This document shows positions 17,784-25,933 of a DNA stretch of 57,750 bases, in pieces. The stretch spans positions 1-57,750 of the forward strand of contig SVKD01000014.1 of assembly GCA_015068645.1 (NCBI GenBank). The letters are read 5' to 3'. The notes under the pieces were generated by a model, which worked only from the letters and a program-made list of their open reading frames with translations, made no database searches and was not told where the DNA came from. Each line of letters starts with the position of its first letter. Position 1 is the stretch's first letter. The DNA is from Oscillospiraceae bacterium (lineage in GTDB: Bacteria; Bacillota; Clostridia; UMGS1840). A program made the position numbers and the translations under genes.

Positions 17784-18662
17784 TTACTCTGCTTTAAACA
17801 TGGTACCGATACCATCTGTTGTGAATATCTCAAGCAATAAACAGTGCGGAATACGTCCGTCTAAGATATGGACGGATTTTACGCCACTGTCAATAGCATC
17901 TAAACAGCCTAGCACTTTGGGTATCATACCGCCGGTGATGATGCCGTCATCAATCAGTTTTAAGGTGTCCGCTTTGGTAATTTCAGAAATTACTTCCGGA
18001 GCATCCACATCCATCTTTAATCCTTCAATATCGGTTAACAAAATCAGTTTTTCTGCTTCTAAGGCACCTGCCAAAACACCTGCAGCGGTATCTGCATTGA
18101 TGTTGTAGCTATGGCCGTTTTCATCCACGCCAATGGGTGCGATAACGGGAATGTAACCGTTTTCCGCTAAGTTACGAACCAGTTTGGAGTTTACTTTCAC
18201 AATATCGCCCACATAGCCGATGTCCACTTCTTCTCCATCCACCATAGTGGTATGTTTTTCACAGGTGAACAAACAGGAGTCCATCCCGGAAATCCCAACA
18301 GCGTTACCACCGTTCACATTTAAGAGGGAAACCACTTCTTTATTGGTTTTTCCGATTAACACCATCTGTGCTACCTGCATGGTGGTTTCATCGGTGACAC
18401 GAAGACCGTTTACAAATTCGCTCTGCACATCGTAGGTTTTTAAAGCGCTGGAAATATCGGGGCCACCGCCGTGCACCACAATCGGATGCATGCCGATGTA
18501 TTTTAAAAGCGTGATATCTTCCATGACGGAGTTTTTTAATTCTCCGTTAATCATGGCGTTACCGCCGTATTTGATGACAACGGTTTTATCATAGAATTTC
18601 TGGATGTAGGGCATTGCTTCCACCAGAATTTTCGCTTTATGAATCAGTTTTTCCATATCCAT
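17784..18662 (-). CDS. argB: Acetylglutamate kinase
   Basis: The protein phosphorylates N-acetylglutamate, the second step of arginine/ornithine synthesis. Clear signatures: [57 protein letters not shown] start at the ATG at 18660-18662 (292 residues), because an in-frame GTG 12 bases upstream lies inside the GAGGTG ribosome binding site. The gene begins 18 bases after argC, so the two are one operon. The other arginine genes (argJ, argD, argF) are not here. Confidence 0.96.
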   Translation of the reverse strand: MDMEKLIHKAKILVEAMPYIQKFYDKTVVIKYGGNAMINGELKNSVMEDITLLKYIGMHPIVVHGGGPDISSALKTYDVQSEFVNGLRVTDETTMQVAQMVLIGKTNKEVVSLLNVNGGNAVGISGMDSCLFTCEKHTTMVDGEEVDIGYVGDIVKVNSKLVRNLAENGYIPVIAPIGVDENGHSYNINADTAAGVLAGALEAEKLILLTDIEGLKMDVDAPEVISEITKADTLKLIDDGIITGGMIPKVLGCLDAIDSGVKSVHILDGRIPHCLLLEIFTTDGIGTMFKAE

Positions 18663-18680
18663 TTTCTTTGGCACCTCTTC

Positions 18681-19721
18681 TTATAAGTAGAATCCGGGAC
18701 TTGCCAGCCCGGTGGTTTCGGGTAAATCAAACATCAGGTTCATATTCTGCACTGCCTGACCTGCAGCGCCTTTGTTTAAATTATCGGTGGTGGAAATCAC
18801 AACCACACGGCGCAAACGTTTATCCACGGTCAGACCAATATCAATATAGTTAGACCCTGCTACGTGATTAGATTCGGGAATTTTGCCTGCATCGTAAATT
18901 CGAACGAAGGGACAGTTTTCGTAAAACTTACGGTAAACATCCAAAAGCTGTTCTTCGGTGTAATCATCGGTCATATTCATGTAAATGGTGGCATAGATCC
19001 CGCGTTTCATGGGTACTAAGTGAGGAGTGAAACTGATCATCACGTCCTGACCTGCCAGTTTGGAATATTCCTGCTCAATTTCAGAGGTGTGGCGGTGGGT
19101 TGCGATTTTATAGGCTTTCATATTTTCGGTACACTCACAGAAATGGTAATCCAGATGGATTCCTCTGCCTGCACCGGTTACCCCTGATTTCGCATCTACA
19201 ATAATATTTTCATGGGAAACAAATCCGCCTCTGATAAGGGGTGCTGCACCTAAAATAGAGGTGGTAGTGTAGCAACCGGGGTTTCCGATTAAACGAGCTT
19301 TTTTTATTTTTTCACGGTACAGTTCACATAAACCGTACACCGATTCTTTTAACAGTTCGGGATTTTTATGAGTGGTTTTATACCATTCTTCATACACTTT
19401 CACGTCATCGTAACGGTAGTCACCGCTTAAATCGATCACACGAAGACCTGCATTATATAAATTGCCGATGACCATATCGGAAGCACCGTGCGGCAGAGAG
19501 GTAAACACCACATCACATTTTTTTGCAATTTCTTCCACATTGAGTTCTTCCAACACGATATCACAAATTCCTTTTAAATGGGGGTAGATGGTGGAAATCT
19601 TTTCCCCTGCAGTACTGCCGGAAACCAAAGTGGTCACTTCCACTTCGGGATGATTTAACAGTAATCTTAATAATTCAATTCCTGCATATCCTGTTACGCC
19701 TAAAATACCGGCTCTAATCAT
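18681..19721 (-). CDS. argC: N-acetyl-gamma-glutamyl-phosphate reductase
   Basis: This 346-residue enzyme reduces N-acetylglutamyl phosphate with NADPH, the step after ArgB. The N-terminal NADP site GVTGYAGIELLRLL and the active-site cysteine in GNPGCYTT are present, as are the family pieces HRHTSEIEQE and PHLVPMKRGI. It starts 13 bases after typA and ends just before argB, so the three genes appear co-transcribed. That linkage of a translation-associated GTPase with arginine genes is probably positional. Confidence 0.96.
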   Translation of the reverse strand: MIRAGILGVTGYAGIELLRLLLNHPEVEVTTLVSGSTAGEKISTIYPHLKGICDIVLEELNVEEIAKKCDVVFTSLPHGASDMVIGNLYNAGLRVIDLSGDYRYDDVKVYEEWYKTTHKNPELLKESVYGLCELYREKIKKARLIGNPGCYTTTSILGAAPLIRGGFVSHENIIVDAKSGVTGAGRGIHLDYHFCECTENMKAYKIATHRHTSEIEQEYSKLAGQDVMISFTPHLVPMKRGIYATIYMNMTDDYTEEQLLDVYRKFYENCPFVRIYDAGKIPESNHVAGSNYIDIGLTVDKRLRRVVVISTTDNLNKGAAGQAVQNMNLMFDLPETTGLASPGFYL

Positions 19722-19734
19722 AACTATATTCCTC

Positions 19735-21552
19735 CTATGCTTTGCTACGGGCTTTCGCTCTTAATTGGTTGTTTAAAATTCGTTTACGGATACGAAGACT
19801 TTCGGGAGTAACTTCCAGAAGTTCGTCATCTGCCAAGAATTCCAAAGATGCTTCTAAGCTATACACGGTAGGCGGTGTAAGCTTTAAGGCATCATCACTA
19901 CCGGATGCGCGGGTGTTGGTCAGCTGTTTTTTCTTACAAACATTTACGTTGATATCTTCCTGCTTGGGAGTGAAACCAACTACCATCCCTTCATACACCT
20001 TGGTACCTGCTCCGATAAAGAGAGTACCTCTCTCCTGAGCGTTGTATAAACCGTAGGTTACAGCGGTGCCTGTTTCAAAAGCTACTAAGGAACCTGTGAA
20101 ACGTTTGGTGATATCACCTTTATGTTCCTGATACTCGTGGAAGATGGTGTTTAAAATCCCCTCACCCTTGGTATCGGTTAAAAATTCGCTTCTGTAGCCG
20201 AATAAGCCACGGGAAGGAATGATAAATTCAATTCTCATACGGTTGCCAACGGGCGCCATATGGGTCAATTCCGCTTTGCGAAGACCCATTTTTTCCATCA
20301 CGGAACCAACACAGTCTTCCGGAACATCAATCACTAATTTTTCGGTGGGTTCATAAATTTTTCCGTCAATTTCTTTTAACAGTACTCTGGGAGTGGAAAC
20401 GGCAAATTCAAAACCTTCACGTCTCATCGTTTCAATCAAAATGGAAAGATGCATTTCGCCGCGTCCCGATACTAAGAAGCAGTCGGTGGTTTCCCCGTCT
20501 CTTACTCTTAAGGAAACGTCTTTTAACAGTTCTTTTTGCAGACGGTCACGAATCTGACGGGTGGTAACAAATTTACCCTCCTGCCCTGCAAAGGGACTAT
20601 CATTTACCGAAAAAGTCATTTCTACGGTGGGTTCCCCGATTTTTACGAATTCCACCGGTTCCGGATTGGATACTGCGGCAATGGTTTCACCGATGGTGAT
20701 ATCTTCGATACCGGAGAAGTAAATAATATCCCCCACTTTGGCATCGGTAACCTGTTTTCTGTTTAAGCCGTCAAACTGGTAGAGATTTACCACTTTTCCT
20801 TTTCGGGGAGCACGACGATTGTGATAGTCGCAAACCATAACCTCCTGATTCTGTTTCACGGCACCACGTTCTACTCTGCCGATGGCAACACGACCTACAT
20901 AGTCGTTATAGTCGATAGAAGAAACCAGCACCTGCAAATCACCGTTTTCATCCCCTTCGGGAGCGGGAATGTAACTAACGATTTTTTCGAACAACACAGA
21001 CAAGTCTTTTCCTGCAACGTTGGGAGAATAGGAGGCAGTTCCGGCACGGCCTGAGCAGTAAATAATGGGGCTGTCCAACTGTTCATCGTTAGCATCCAGT
21101 TCCAACAGAAGTTCTAAAACTTCTTCTCCTACTTCGTCCAAACGAGCGTCGGGTTTGTCAATTTTATTGATGACTACGATAATTCTATGTCCTAATTCCA
21201 GTGCTTTTTGCAATACAAAACGGGTCTGCGGCATGGGGCCTTCTGCAGCGTCAACCAACAGAACAACACCGTTTACCATTTTTAACACTCGTTCCACTTC
21301 CCCGGAAAAGTCCGCGTGACCGGGAGTGTCTATAATATTGATTTTGGTGTCCTTATAATGCACAGCAGTATTTTTTGCCAAAATAGTGATACCGCGTTCT
21401 CTTTCCAGGGCATTATTATCCATAACACGTTCTTCCACAACCTGGTTTTCACGGTATACGCCACCCTGCTTTAACATCTCGTCAACCAAGGTGGTTTTCC
21501 CGTGGTCAACGTGAGCAATAATGGCGATATTTCTTAAATCTTCTCGAATCAT
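19735..21552 (-). CDS. typA: Ribosome-associated GTPase TypA/BipA
   Basis: This 605-residue translational GTPase has G1 AHVDHGKTTL, the switch region RERGITILAKN, G3 DTPGHADF, G4 NKID, then EF-G-like domains and the BipA-specific C-terminus (LFGYRSEFLTDTKGEG; GMVVGFTPKQEDINVNVCKKK). TypA binds the ribosome and assists 50S assembly and stress adaptation. Length is normal. It has its own extended -10 promoter and leads the argC-argB operon. Confidence 0.97.
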   Translation of the reverse strand: MIREDLRNIAIIAHVDHGKTTLVDEMLKQGGVYRENQVVEERVMDNNALERERGITILAKNTAVHYKDTKINIIDTPGHADFSGEVERVLKMVNGVVLLVDAAEGPMPQTRFVLQKALELGHRIIVVINKIDKPDARLDEVGEEVLELLLELDANDEQLDSPIIYCSGRAGTASYSPNVAGKDLSVLFEKIVSYIPAPEGDENGDLQVLVSSIDYNDYVGRVAIGRVERGAVKQNQEVMVCDYHNRRAPRKGKVVNLYQFDGLNRKQVTDAKVGDIIYFSGIEDITIGETIAAVSNPEPVEFVKIGEPTVEMTFSVNDSPFAGQEGKFVTTRQIRDRLQKELLKDVSLRVRDGETTDCFLVSGRGEMHLSILIETMRREGFEFAVSTPRVLLKEIDGKIYEPTEKLVIDVPEDCVGSVMEKMGLRKAELTHMAPVGNRMRIEFIIPSRGLFGYRSEFLTDTKGEGILNTIFHEYQEHKGDITKRFTGSLVAFETGTAVTYGLYNAQERGTLFIGAGTKVYEGMVVGFTPKQEDINVNVCKKKQLTNTRASGSDDALKLTPPTVYSLEASLEFLADDELLEVTPESLRIRKRILNNQLRAKARSKA

Positions 21553-21585
21553 AAGAGCACCTCTTTTTCAAATTCAAACGGTCTT

Positions 21586-21639
21586 GGGGTAACAAATATA
21601 CAAATTACCCCATAATAAACTTATACAAATACAATTATA
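21586..21639 (-). promoter_or_regulatory. Extended -10 promoter and dyad upstream of typA
   Basis: On the minus strand TATAAT (21634-21639) is preceded by TGC, an extended -10; the -35 is weak. Between it and the ribosome binding site lies an inverted repeat GGGGTAA/TTACCCC (arms 21586-21592 and 21605-21611), a possible operator or leader hairpin. Confidence 0.6.
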
Positions 21640-21761
21640 GCATACTCTTCCCGAAAATTCCAGTATTTTTTGCAGAAAATACTGGAATTTTTTGAATTTT
21701 TTTCATAGTTTTTTTACTTTTTAAAAAACATCGTTTAAAAAAAGATTTTTTTCTTGATAAA

Positions 21762-21790
21762 TTGACAAATCAAATAAATTGGTATATACT
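21762..21790 (+). promoter_or_regulatory. Promoter of the MATE exporter gene
   Basis: TTGACA (21762-21767), 17 bases, TATACT (21785-21790), about 45 bases upstream of the start. Confidence 0.85.
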
Positions 21791-21834
21791 GATTTTATGT
21801 TTTATTTTTTTAACTAGAAAGAAGGTACCTGATT

Positions 21835-23238
21835 TTGCAAGCACTACAACGGCTTTTTTCCACAAAGTATATGGTCAAAGAAAAAGACCGTGTGGGAGAA
21901 ATTCCTTCTTCAAAAGAAGCATACAAAAAAACATTTAACCTTGCCTGGCCATCTATGACTGAATCGGTATTGGTTTGCTTAACCGGCGCAGTAGACACCA
22001 TGATGGTTGGCTCCATCAGCCCTCAGGCGATTTCAGCAGTTGGGATTACCAATCAGCCGAAGTTTATCTTATTGGCTCTGATTTTCTCATTAAATGTGGG
22101 CATCACAGCCGTTATCGCCCGCAGAAAAGGGGAAGAAAATCAAGAGGGTGCTAACCGATGTATGAAGCAATCTTTGATGATTGCTACCATCTTAGCAATT
22201 CTGTTATTTGCTATTGGAAATCTAATTGCAGAACCCTTGCTTCGATTTGCAGGAGCCGGCAATGATATTATCGGAGATTCGGTCACTTACTTCCGTATCA
22301 TTATGGTAGGTATTTTCTTTAACTCCATCGGCCTTGCCATCAATGCGGCACAGCGTGGAGTGGGTAACACCAAAATTTCGATGACCACAAATCTAACAGC
22401 AAATATCGTGAATGTGATATTCAACTATTTTCTCATCAATGGTGCCTGCGGTTTTCCGAAATGGGGTGTCATGGGGGCGGCAGTTGCCACTGCACTTGGA
22501 AATTTTGTTGCGTTTTTAATGGCGCTTGCCTCTATTCTTCCCAAAAGACGCTATTTGTCGCTGTTTTCCGAAGCAAAATGGAGATTTGACCGTCATACCA
22601 TGGGTTCTGTGACCAAGGTCGGCTTAAGTGCCTGTGCCGAACAGGTTGCCATGCGAATCGGATTTTTCCTCTATGCCAAAATTGTTGCAGGACTGGGAAC
22701 TATCCCCTTTGCAACCCATCAGGTTTGTATGAGCATTATGAGCATTTCTTTTGGCTTTGGAGACGGCTTCAGTGTAGCATCAGCAACACTGGTAGGTCAG
22801 TGCTTAGGATCCAAACGACCGGATATGTCAAGAATTTATGCAAGCATCTGCCAGAGGATTGCTCTCATTATTTCCACAGTACTCTTTGTGCTGTTTATCC
22901 TATTTCGCCACGAAATTGTAGGACTGTTTACCACCGATCAAACCATTATCCAAGAGGGTGCGGTACTGATGATTATAATGGCATTTACCACCCACGCTCA
23001 GACCTCTCAGGTAATTATCACGGGAGCGCTTCGCGGTGCAGGAGATGCCATGTATGTGGCGTTGACTTCTCTATTAAGCATTGCCATTGTGCGACCGTTT
23101 CTCACATATCTTCTCTGCTATCCTGTGGGATTGGGACTTCCCGGCGCCTGGATTGGGGTAATGCTGGACCAGTTTATGAGGCTGGGTATCAACTGGTCTC
23201 ATTTTAAAAGAGGTAAATGGACAACCATAAAGTTGTAG
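21835..23238 (+). CDS. MATE-family multidrug/sodium antiporter
   Basis: This 467-residue membrane protein has ~12 hydrophobic segments and MATE signatures in each half (LAWPSMTESVLVCLTGAVDTMMVG near residue 40; VGLSACAEQVAMRIGFF near 255; ITGALRGAGDAM near 395). MATE proteins expel cationic drugs or metabolites in exchange for Na+ or H+. The substrate is not predictable. I use the TTG at 21835, 8 bases after AGAAGGT; an ATG at 21871 is the alternative. Monocistronic between its promoter and the terminator at 23245. Confidence 0.93.
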   Translation: MQALQRLFSTKYMVKEKDRVGEIPSSKEAYKKTFNLAWPSMTESVLVCLTGAVDTMMVGSISPQAISAVGITNQPKFILLALIFSLNVGITAVIARRKGEENQEGANRCMKQSLMIATILAILLFAIGNLIAEPLLRFAGAGNDIIGDSVTYFRIIMVGIFFNSIGLAINAAQRGVGNTKISMTTNLTANIVNVIFNYFLINGACGFPKWGVMGAAVATALGNFVAFLMALASILPKRRYLSLFSEAKWRFDRHTMGSVTKVGLSACAEQVAMRIGFFLYAKIVAGLGTIPFATHQVCMSIMSISFGFGDGFSVASATLVGQCLGSKRPDMSRIYASICQRIALIISTVLFVLFILFRHEIVGLFTTDQTIIQEGAVLMIIMAFTTHAQTSQVIITGALRGAGDAMYVALTSLLSIAIVRPFLTYLLCYPVGLGLPGAWIGVMLDQFMRLGINWSHFKRGKWTTIKL

Positions 23239-23244
23239 AAAAAA

Positions 23245-23280
23245 AATCCTATGTGTTATAAAGCACATAGGATTTTTTTA
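23245..23280. terminator. Bidirectional terminator between MATE and Cys-rich genes
   Basis: An 11-bp perfect stem (AATCCTATGTG/CACATAGGATT) is flanked by As on the left and Ts on the right. It serves both convergent genes; the stop codon of the minus-strand gene lies in its right flank. Confidence 0.9.
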
Positions 23281-23499
23281 CTGCATATGAAATCTGGTAT
23301 CTTCTGTATTCAGAATATTTCTCGGACATTTGATATGATCACAATCATCACAATTATGAGGACCTCTATAATTCAGGCAACAACACAGGTAATTACATTC
23401 ATCGCAACAGATTTCATTTCCGTTTTCACCGTTTCCGGGACAGTCTTTTCCGCCATTTCCGGGAATCAGTTCAATCCCGGTGGGTCCATCAATAATCAT
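23278..23499 (-). CDS. Cysteine-rich small protein, unknown function
   Basis: This 73-residue protein carries ten cysteines, nearly all in residues 20-60: a lone C, then CCDEC, LCCC, HNC, DDC and KC. The N-terminus MIIDGPTGIELIPGNGG is glycine-rich and has no signal peptide. An excellent ribosome binding site (GAAGGAGGGG) and a promoter with TTGCAA/TATAAT 17 bases apart support a real gene. The spacing suggests binding of zinc or another metal or an iron-sulfur centre, but no named family was recognised. It ends at the shared terminator with the MATE gene. Confidence 0.7.
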   Translation of the reverse strand: MIIDGPTGIELIPGNGGKDCPGNGENGNEICCDECNYLCCCLNYRGPHNCDDCDHIKCPRNILNTEDTRFHMQ

Positions 23500-23534
23500 A
23501 ATTTTCCCCTCCTTCCTAAATCAAAATACACAAT

Positions 23535-23556
23535 GTAGGGGACGATGCCCATCCCG
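23535..23556 (+). repeat. 27-bp palindromic repeat, family A, truncated copy A1
   Basis: GTAGGGGACGATGCCCA is identical to the full 27-bp element at 23960; the right arm is shortened by an internal deletion. It lies upstream of the RHH-RAYT pair. Confidence 0.75.
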
Positions 23557-23585
23557 TTGTATAATTTTTCAATACTGTTAACATC

Positions 23586-23614
23586 ATTATATCATATCTT
23601 TTTTAAAATTGCAA
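23586..23614 (-). promoter_or_regulatory. Promoter of the Cys-rich gene
   Basis: On the minus strand, TTGCAA (23609-23614), 17 bases, TATAAT (23586-23591). The -35 hexamer is self-complementary, so it could also serve rightward transcription toward the RHH-RAYT pair, though there the candidate -10 (TACAAT) is only 15 bases away. An inverted pair TGCAATACA/TGTATTGCA flanks the start of the RHH transcript region. Confidence 0.65.
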
Positions 23615-23676
23615 TACATTTGCTATGCATACAATTAAAATATTTTTATATATAATTGTATTGCAGAGGTGATATT

Positions 23677-23850
23677 ATGAAAAACTTTAAAATACCGTCA
23701 ATTCCACCAACAACCAACAAATGTATCCGATTTCCCAACGATATTATTGCAAATGTTGAAAAAGCGATTGAAGGAAAAAATTGCACATTTACAGCTTTTG
23801 TGGTAGAAGCTGTACGAGTGGCACTGGAAAACATTGAAGATGAAAAATGA
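23677..23850 (+). CDS. Small ribbon-helix-helix-like protein coupled to the transposase
   Basis: This 57-residue protein starts at the ATG at 23677 (AGAGGTGAT upstream) rather than an upstream in-frame ATG at 23656. It looks like an RHH DNA-binding protein: a strand NKCIRFPNDI followed by two helices (IANVEKAIEG; TFTAFVVEAVRVALENIED). The last codons overlap the start of the RAYT gene by 11 bases, so translation is probably coupled. I infer that it represses its own transcript or binds the repeats handled by the transposase. The RHH call rests on pattern only. Confidence 0.7.
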   Translation: MKNFKIPSIPPTTNKCIRFPNDIIANVEKAIEGKNCTFTAFVVEAVRVALENIEDEK

Positions 23851-24328
23851 TTTTCCAAAACGAAAACCGAATAGACTCCGAGAATATGATTATTCTACAC
23901 CAGGCGCATATTTCATTACAATCTGTGTAAAAGGCAGAAAACAACTGTTAGGAAAAATCGTAGGGGACGATGCCCACATCGTCCCGAAAAACTATTTGTC
24001 AAATTATGGTTTAATATGTGATAAATATATTAACAGCATAAATGTTAAATATGAAAATGTAACGGTTGATAAATATGTGATAATGCCCAACCATATACAT
24101 TTGATTATATTTCTTAACGGGACGATGTGGGCATCGTCTCCTACACTTAGTATAGAATCTATCATCCGATCCTTTAAAACGATGGTAACAAAACAAATCG
24201 GTAGTTCTATATGGCAACGTTCTTATCACGACCATATCATCCGTGATGAAAATGACTACCAAAAAATATGGGAATATATTGACAATAATGTAACACAATG
24301 GGAAATGGATTGTTTTTATGAAGAATGA
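23840..24328 (+). CDS. REP-associated tyrosine transposase (RAYT, IS200-like Y1 family)
   Basis: This ~162-residue protein matches RAYTs: N-terminal RLREYDYSTPGAYFITICVKGR, the HUH motif in IMPNHIHLIIF, and the C-terminal IWQRSYHDHIIRDENDYQKIWEYI with the nucleophilic tyrosine region. RAYTs are single-copy domesticated relatives of IS200/IS605 transposases that spread short palindromic repeats. I use the ATG at 23840; a TTG at 23834 is also open. Two full 27-bp palindromes lie inside the coding sequence, in frame, encoding IVGDDAHIVP and NGTMWASSP, and another lies downstream. All catalytic motifs seem intact. It is followed by a strong terminator. Confidence 0.9.
   Translation: MKNDFPKRKPNRLREYDYSTPGAYFITICVKGRKQLLGKIVGDDAHIVPKNYLSNYGLICDKYINSINVKYENVTVDKYVIMPNHIHLIIFLNGTMWASSPTLSIESIIRSFKTMVTKQIGSSIWQRSYHDHIIRDENDYQKIWEYIDNNVTQWEMDCFYEE
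23960..23986 (+). repeat. 27-bp palindromic repeat, family A, copy A2 inside RAYT
   Basis: The arms GGGACGATG and CATCGTCCC pair around a CCCA core. It is read in frame within the RAYT gene and is 27 bases long, so it preserves the frame. Confidence 0.85.
24118..24144 (-). repeat. 27-bp palindromic repeat, family A, copy A3 inside RAYT
   Basis: The reverse complement of copy A2 with one mismatch (TCTCC for TCCCC). It is in frame inside the RAYT gene, in inverted orientation to A2. Confidence 0.85.
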
Positions 24329-24330
24329 AA

Positions 24331-24366
24331 AACTGCAGTAAGCCACTACTTACTGCAGTTTTTTTA
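24331..24366 (+). terminator. Terminator of the RHH-RAYT pair
   Basis: A 12-bp perfect stem (AACTGCAGTAAG/CTTACTGCAGTT, loop CCACTA) is followed by six Ts, two bases after the stop. Confidence 0.92.
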
Positions 24367-24405
24367 TTGTTGTGCATTTCTCCAACATTTTCAGAAAATC
24401 TCACA

Positions 24406-24432
24406 CGGGACGATGTGGGCATCGTCCCCTAC
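24406..24432 (-). repeat. 27-bp palindromic repeat, family A, copy A4
   Basis: Exact reverse complement of copy A2, lying 78 bases after the RAYT stop. Together the four copies show two forward elements to the left and two inverted ones to the right. Confidence 0.85.
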
Positions 24433-24490
24433 ATTTTTCTCTATGACTTTAAATCCCCTGCAACGTGAGGTGCAGAGAAATCTTCGAGAA

Positions 24491-24607
24491 TGAATCAACC
24501 GAGCCCGCAGGGGTTATCCGAAGGCGTACATAGGTACGCCGAGTGACGAGGTTGGTTCATAGCAGAAGAATACTTCTGCGGTCTCGGTGATTTATCCAGC
24601 GCCATTT
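24491..24607. repeat. Intergenic palindromic repeat, family B (copy B2)
   Basis: Contains the shared core: arms AACCGAGCC, then GGGTTATCCGAAG, the hairpin GGCGTAC/GTACGCC, GAGTGACGAGGTTGGTTCAT, and the end box GCGCCATTTAT. The end box faces the tuf terminator and stop. No gene is present in this 24367-24610 stretch. Confidence 0.75.
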
Positions 24608-24616
24608 ATAAAAAAA

Positions 24617-24647
24617 GAGTTGCCAAATTCTTGGCAACTCTCTTTTT
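24617..24647. terminator. Terminator of tuf and the str cluster
   Basis: A 10-bp stem (GAGTTGCCAA/TTGGCAACTC, loop ATTC), with As on the left (Ts for minus-strand transcripts) and Ts on the right. Confidence 0.9.
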
Positions 24648-24658
24648 ATAAACGGTTA

Positions 24659-25861
24659 TTATTCGATAACGGAAGTAACAGCGCCGGAACCTACGGTTCT
24701 ACCACCTTCACGGATAGCGAATCTTAAACCTTCTTCGATAGCGATAGGTTTAATTAATTCAACTTCCATTTCAACGTTATCACCAGGCATGCACATTTCG
24801 GTGCCTGCGGGTAATTTGATCTGACCGGTTACGTCGGTAGTTCTGAAATAGAACTGGGGTCTGTAATCATTGAAGAAAGGAGTATGTCTACCACCTTCTT
24901 CTTTGGTTAAAACGTAAACCTGAGCTTTGAATTTGGTGTGGGGTTTAATGGTACCGGGTTTTGCTAATACCTGACCTCTTTCGATTTCAGTTCTCTGAAC
25001 ACCACGGAGCAGTAAACCAACGTTATCACCAGCTTCAGCGTAGTCCAGTAATTTTCTGAACATTTCGATACCGGTAACAACGATTTTTCTAGCTTCTTCA
25101 GCTAAACCAACCAGTTCAACTTCGTCGTTTAATTTTAACTGACCTCTTTCTACTCTACCGGTAGCAACAGTACCACGACCGGTAATGGTGAATACGTCTT
25201 CAACAGGCATTAAGAAAGGCAGGTCAGCTTTTCTTTCCGGAGTAGGAATGTAAGCGTCAACCTGATCCATCAGAGCCAGGATGGGAGCATATTCAGGAGC
25301 AGAAGGATCGGTAGCAGCACATTCTAATGCCATTAAAGCAGAACCGCTTACGATCGGAATATCGTCGCCGGGGAATTCATATTCATTTAACAGTTCTCTG
25401 ATTTCCATTTCAACTAATTCCAGTAATTCGGGATCGTCAACCTGGTCAGCTTTGTTCATGAATACAACAATGTAGGGAACGCCTACCTGACGGGATAACA
25501 GGATGTGTTCTCTGGTCTGAGGCATCGGACCGTCAGCAGCAGATACAACTAAGATAGCGCCGTCCATCTGAGCAGCACCGGTGATCATGTTTTTAACATA
25601 GTCAGCATGGCCGGGGCAGTCAACGTGAGCGTAGTGTCTGGTATCGGTTTCATATTCTACGTGAGCGGTAGAAATGGTGATACCTCTTTCTCTTTCTTCG
25701 GGAGCTTTGTCGATCATGTCGTAAGCTTCGTACTGAGCCTGACCTTTCATAGCCAGAACTTTGGTAATAGCTGCGGTTAAGGAAGTTTTACCGTGGTCAA
25801 CGTGGCCGATAGTACCAATGTTAACGTGCGGTTTGCTTCTTTCGAATTTAGCTTTTGCCAT
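24659..25861 (-). CDS. tuf: Elongation factor Tu
   Basis: This 400-residue GTPase delivers aminoacyl-tRNA to the ribosome. All motifs are present: [10 protein letters not shown], the switch-1 region [36 protein letters not shown], and NKAD at G4. The C-terminus carries the domain 2/3 barrels and ends [10 protein letters not shown]. It is the last gene of the rpsL-rpsG-fusA-tuf cluster, 72 bases after fusA. Confidence 0.99.
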   Translation of the reverse strand: MAKAKFERSKPHVNIGTIGHVDHGKTSLTAAITKVLAMKGQAQYEAYDMIDKAPEERERGITISTAHVEYETDTRHYAHVDCPGHADYVKNMITGAAQMDGAILVVSAADGPMPQTREHILLSRQVGVPYIVVFMNKADQVDDPELLELVEMEIRELLNEYEFPGDDIPIVSGSALMALECAATDPSAPEYAPILALMDQVDAYIPTPERKADLPFLMPVEDVFTITGRGTVATGRVERGQLKLNDEVELVGLAEEARKIVVTGIEMFRKLLDYAEAGDNVGLLLRGVQRTEIERGQVLAKPGTIKPHTKFKAQVYVLTKEEGGRHTPFFNDYRPQFYFRTTDVTGQIKLPAGTEMCMPGDNVEMEVELIKPIAIEEGLRFAIREGGRTVGSGAVTSVIE

Positions 25862-25933
25862 TGATAGTTTCCTCCTTCGTGAAGCTATGCTTCAAGATTT
25901 TTGTATAAATAATTTTTTTAACAAGAATAAAGA

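Noticed and set aside
17522-17833. 103-codon minus-strand frame through the 58-bp repeats
   Set aside because: The repeats are not a multiple of three in period, the frame has no ribosome binding site, and it overlaps the end of argB.
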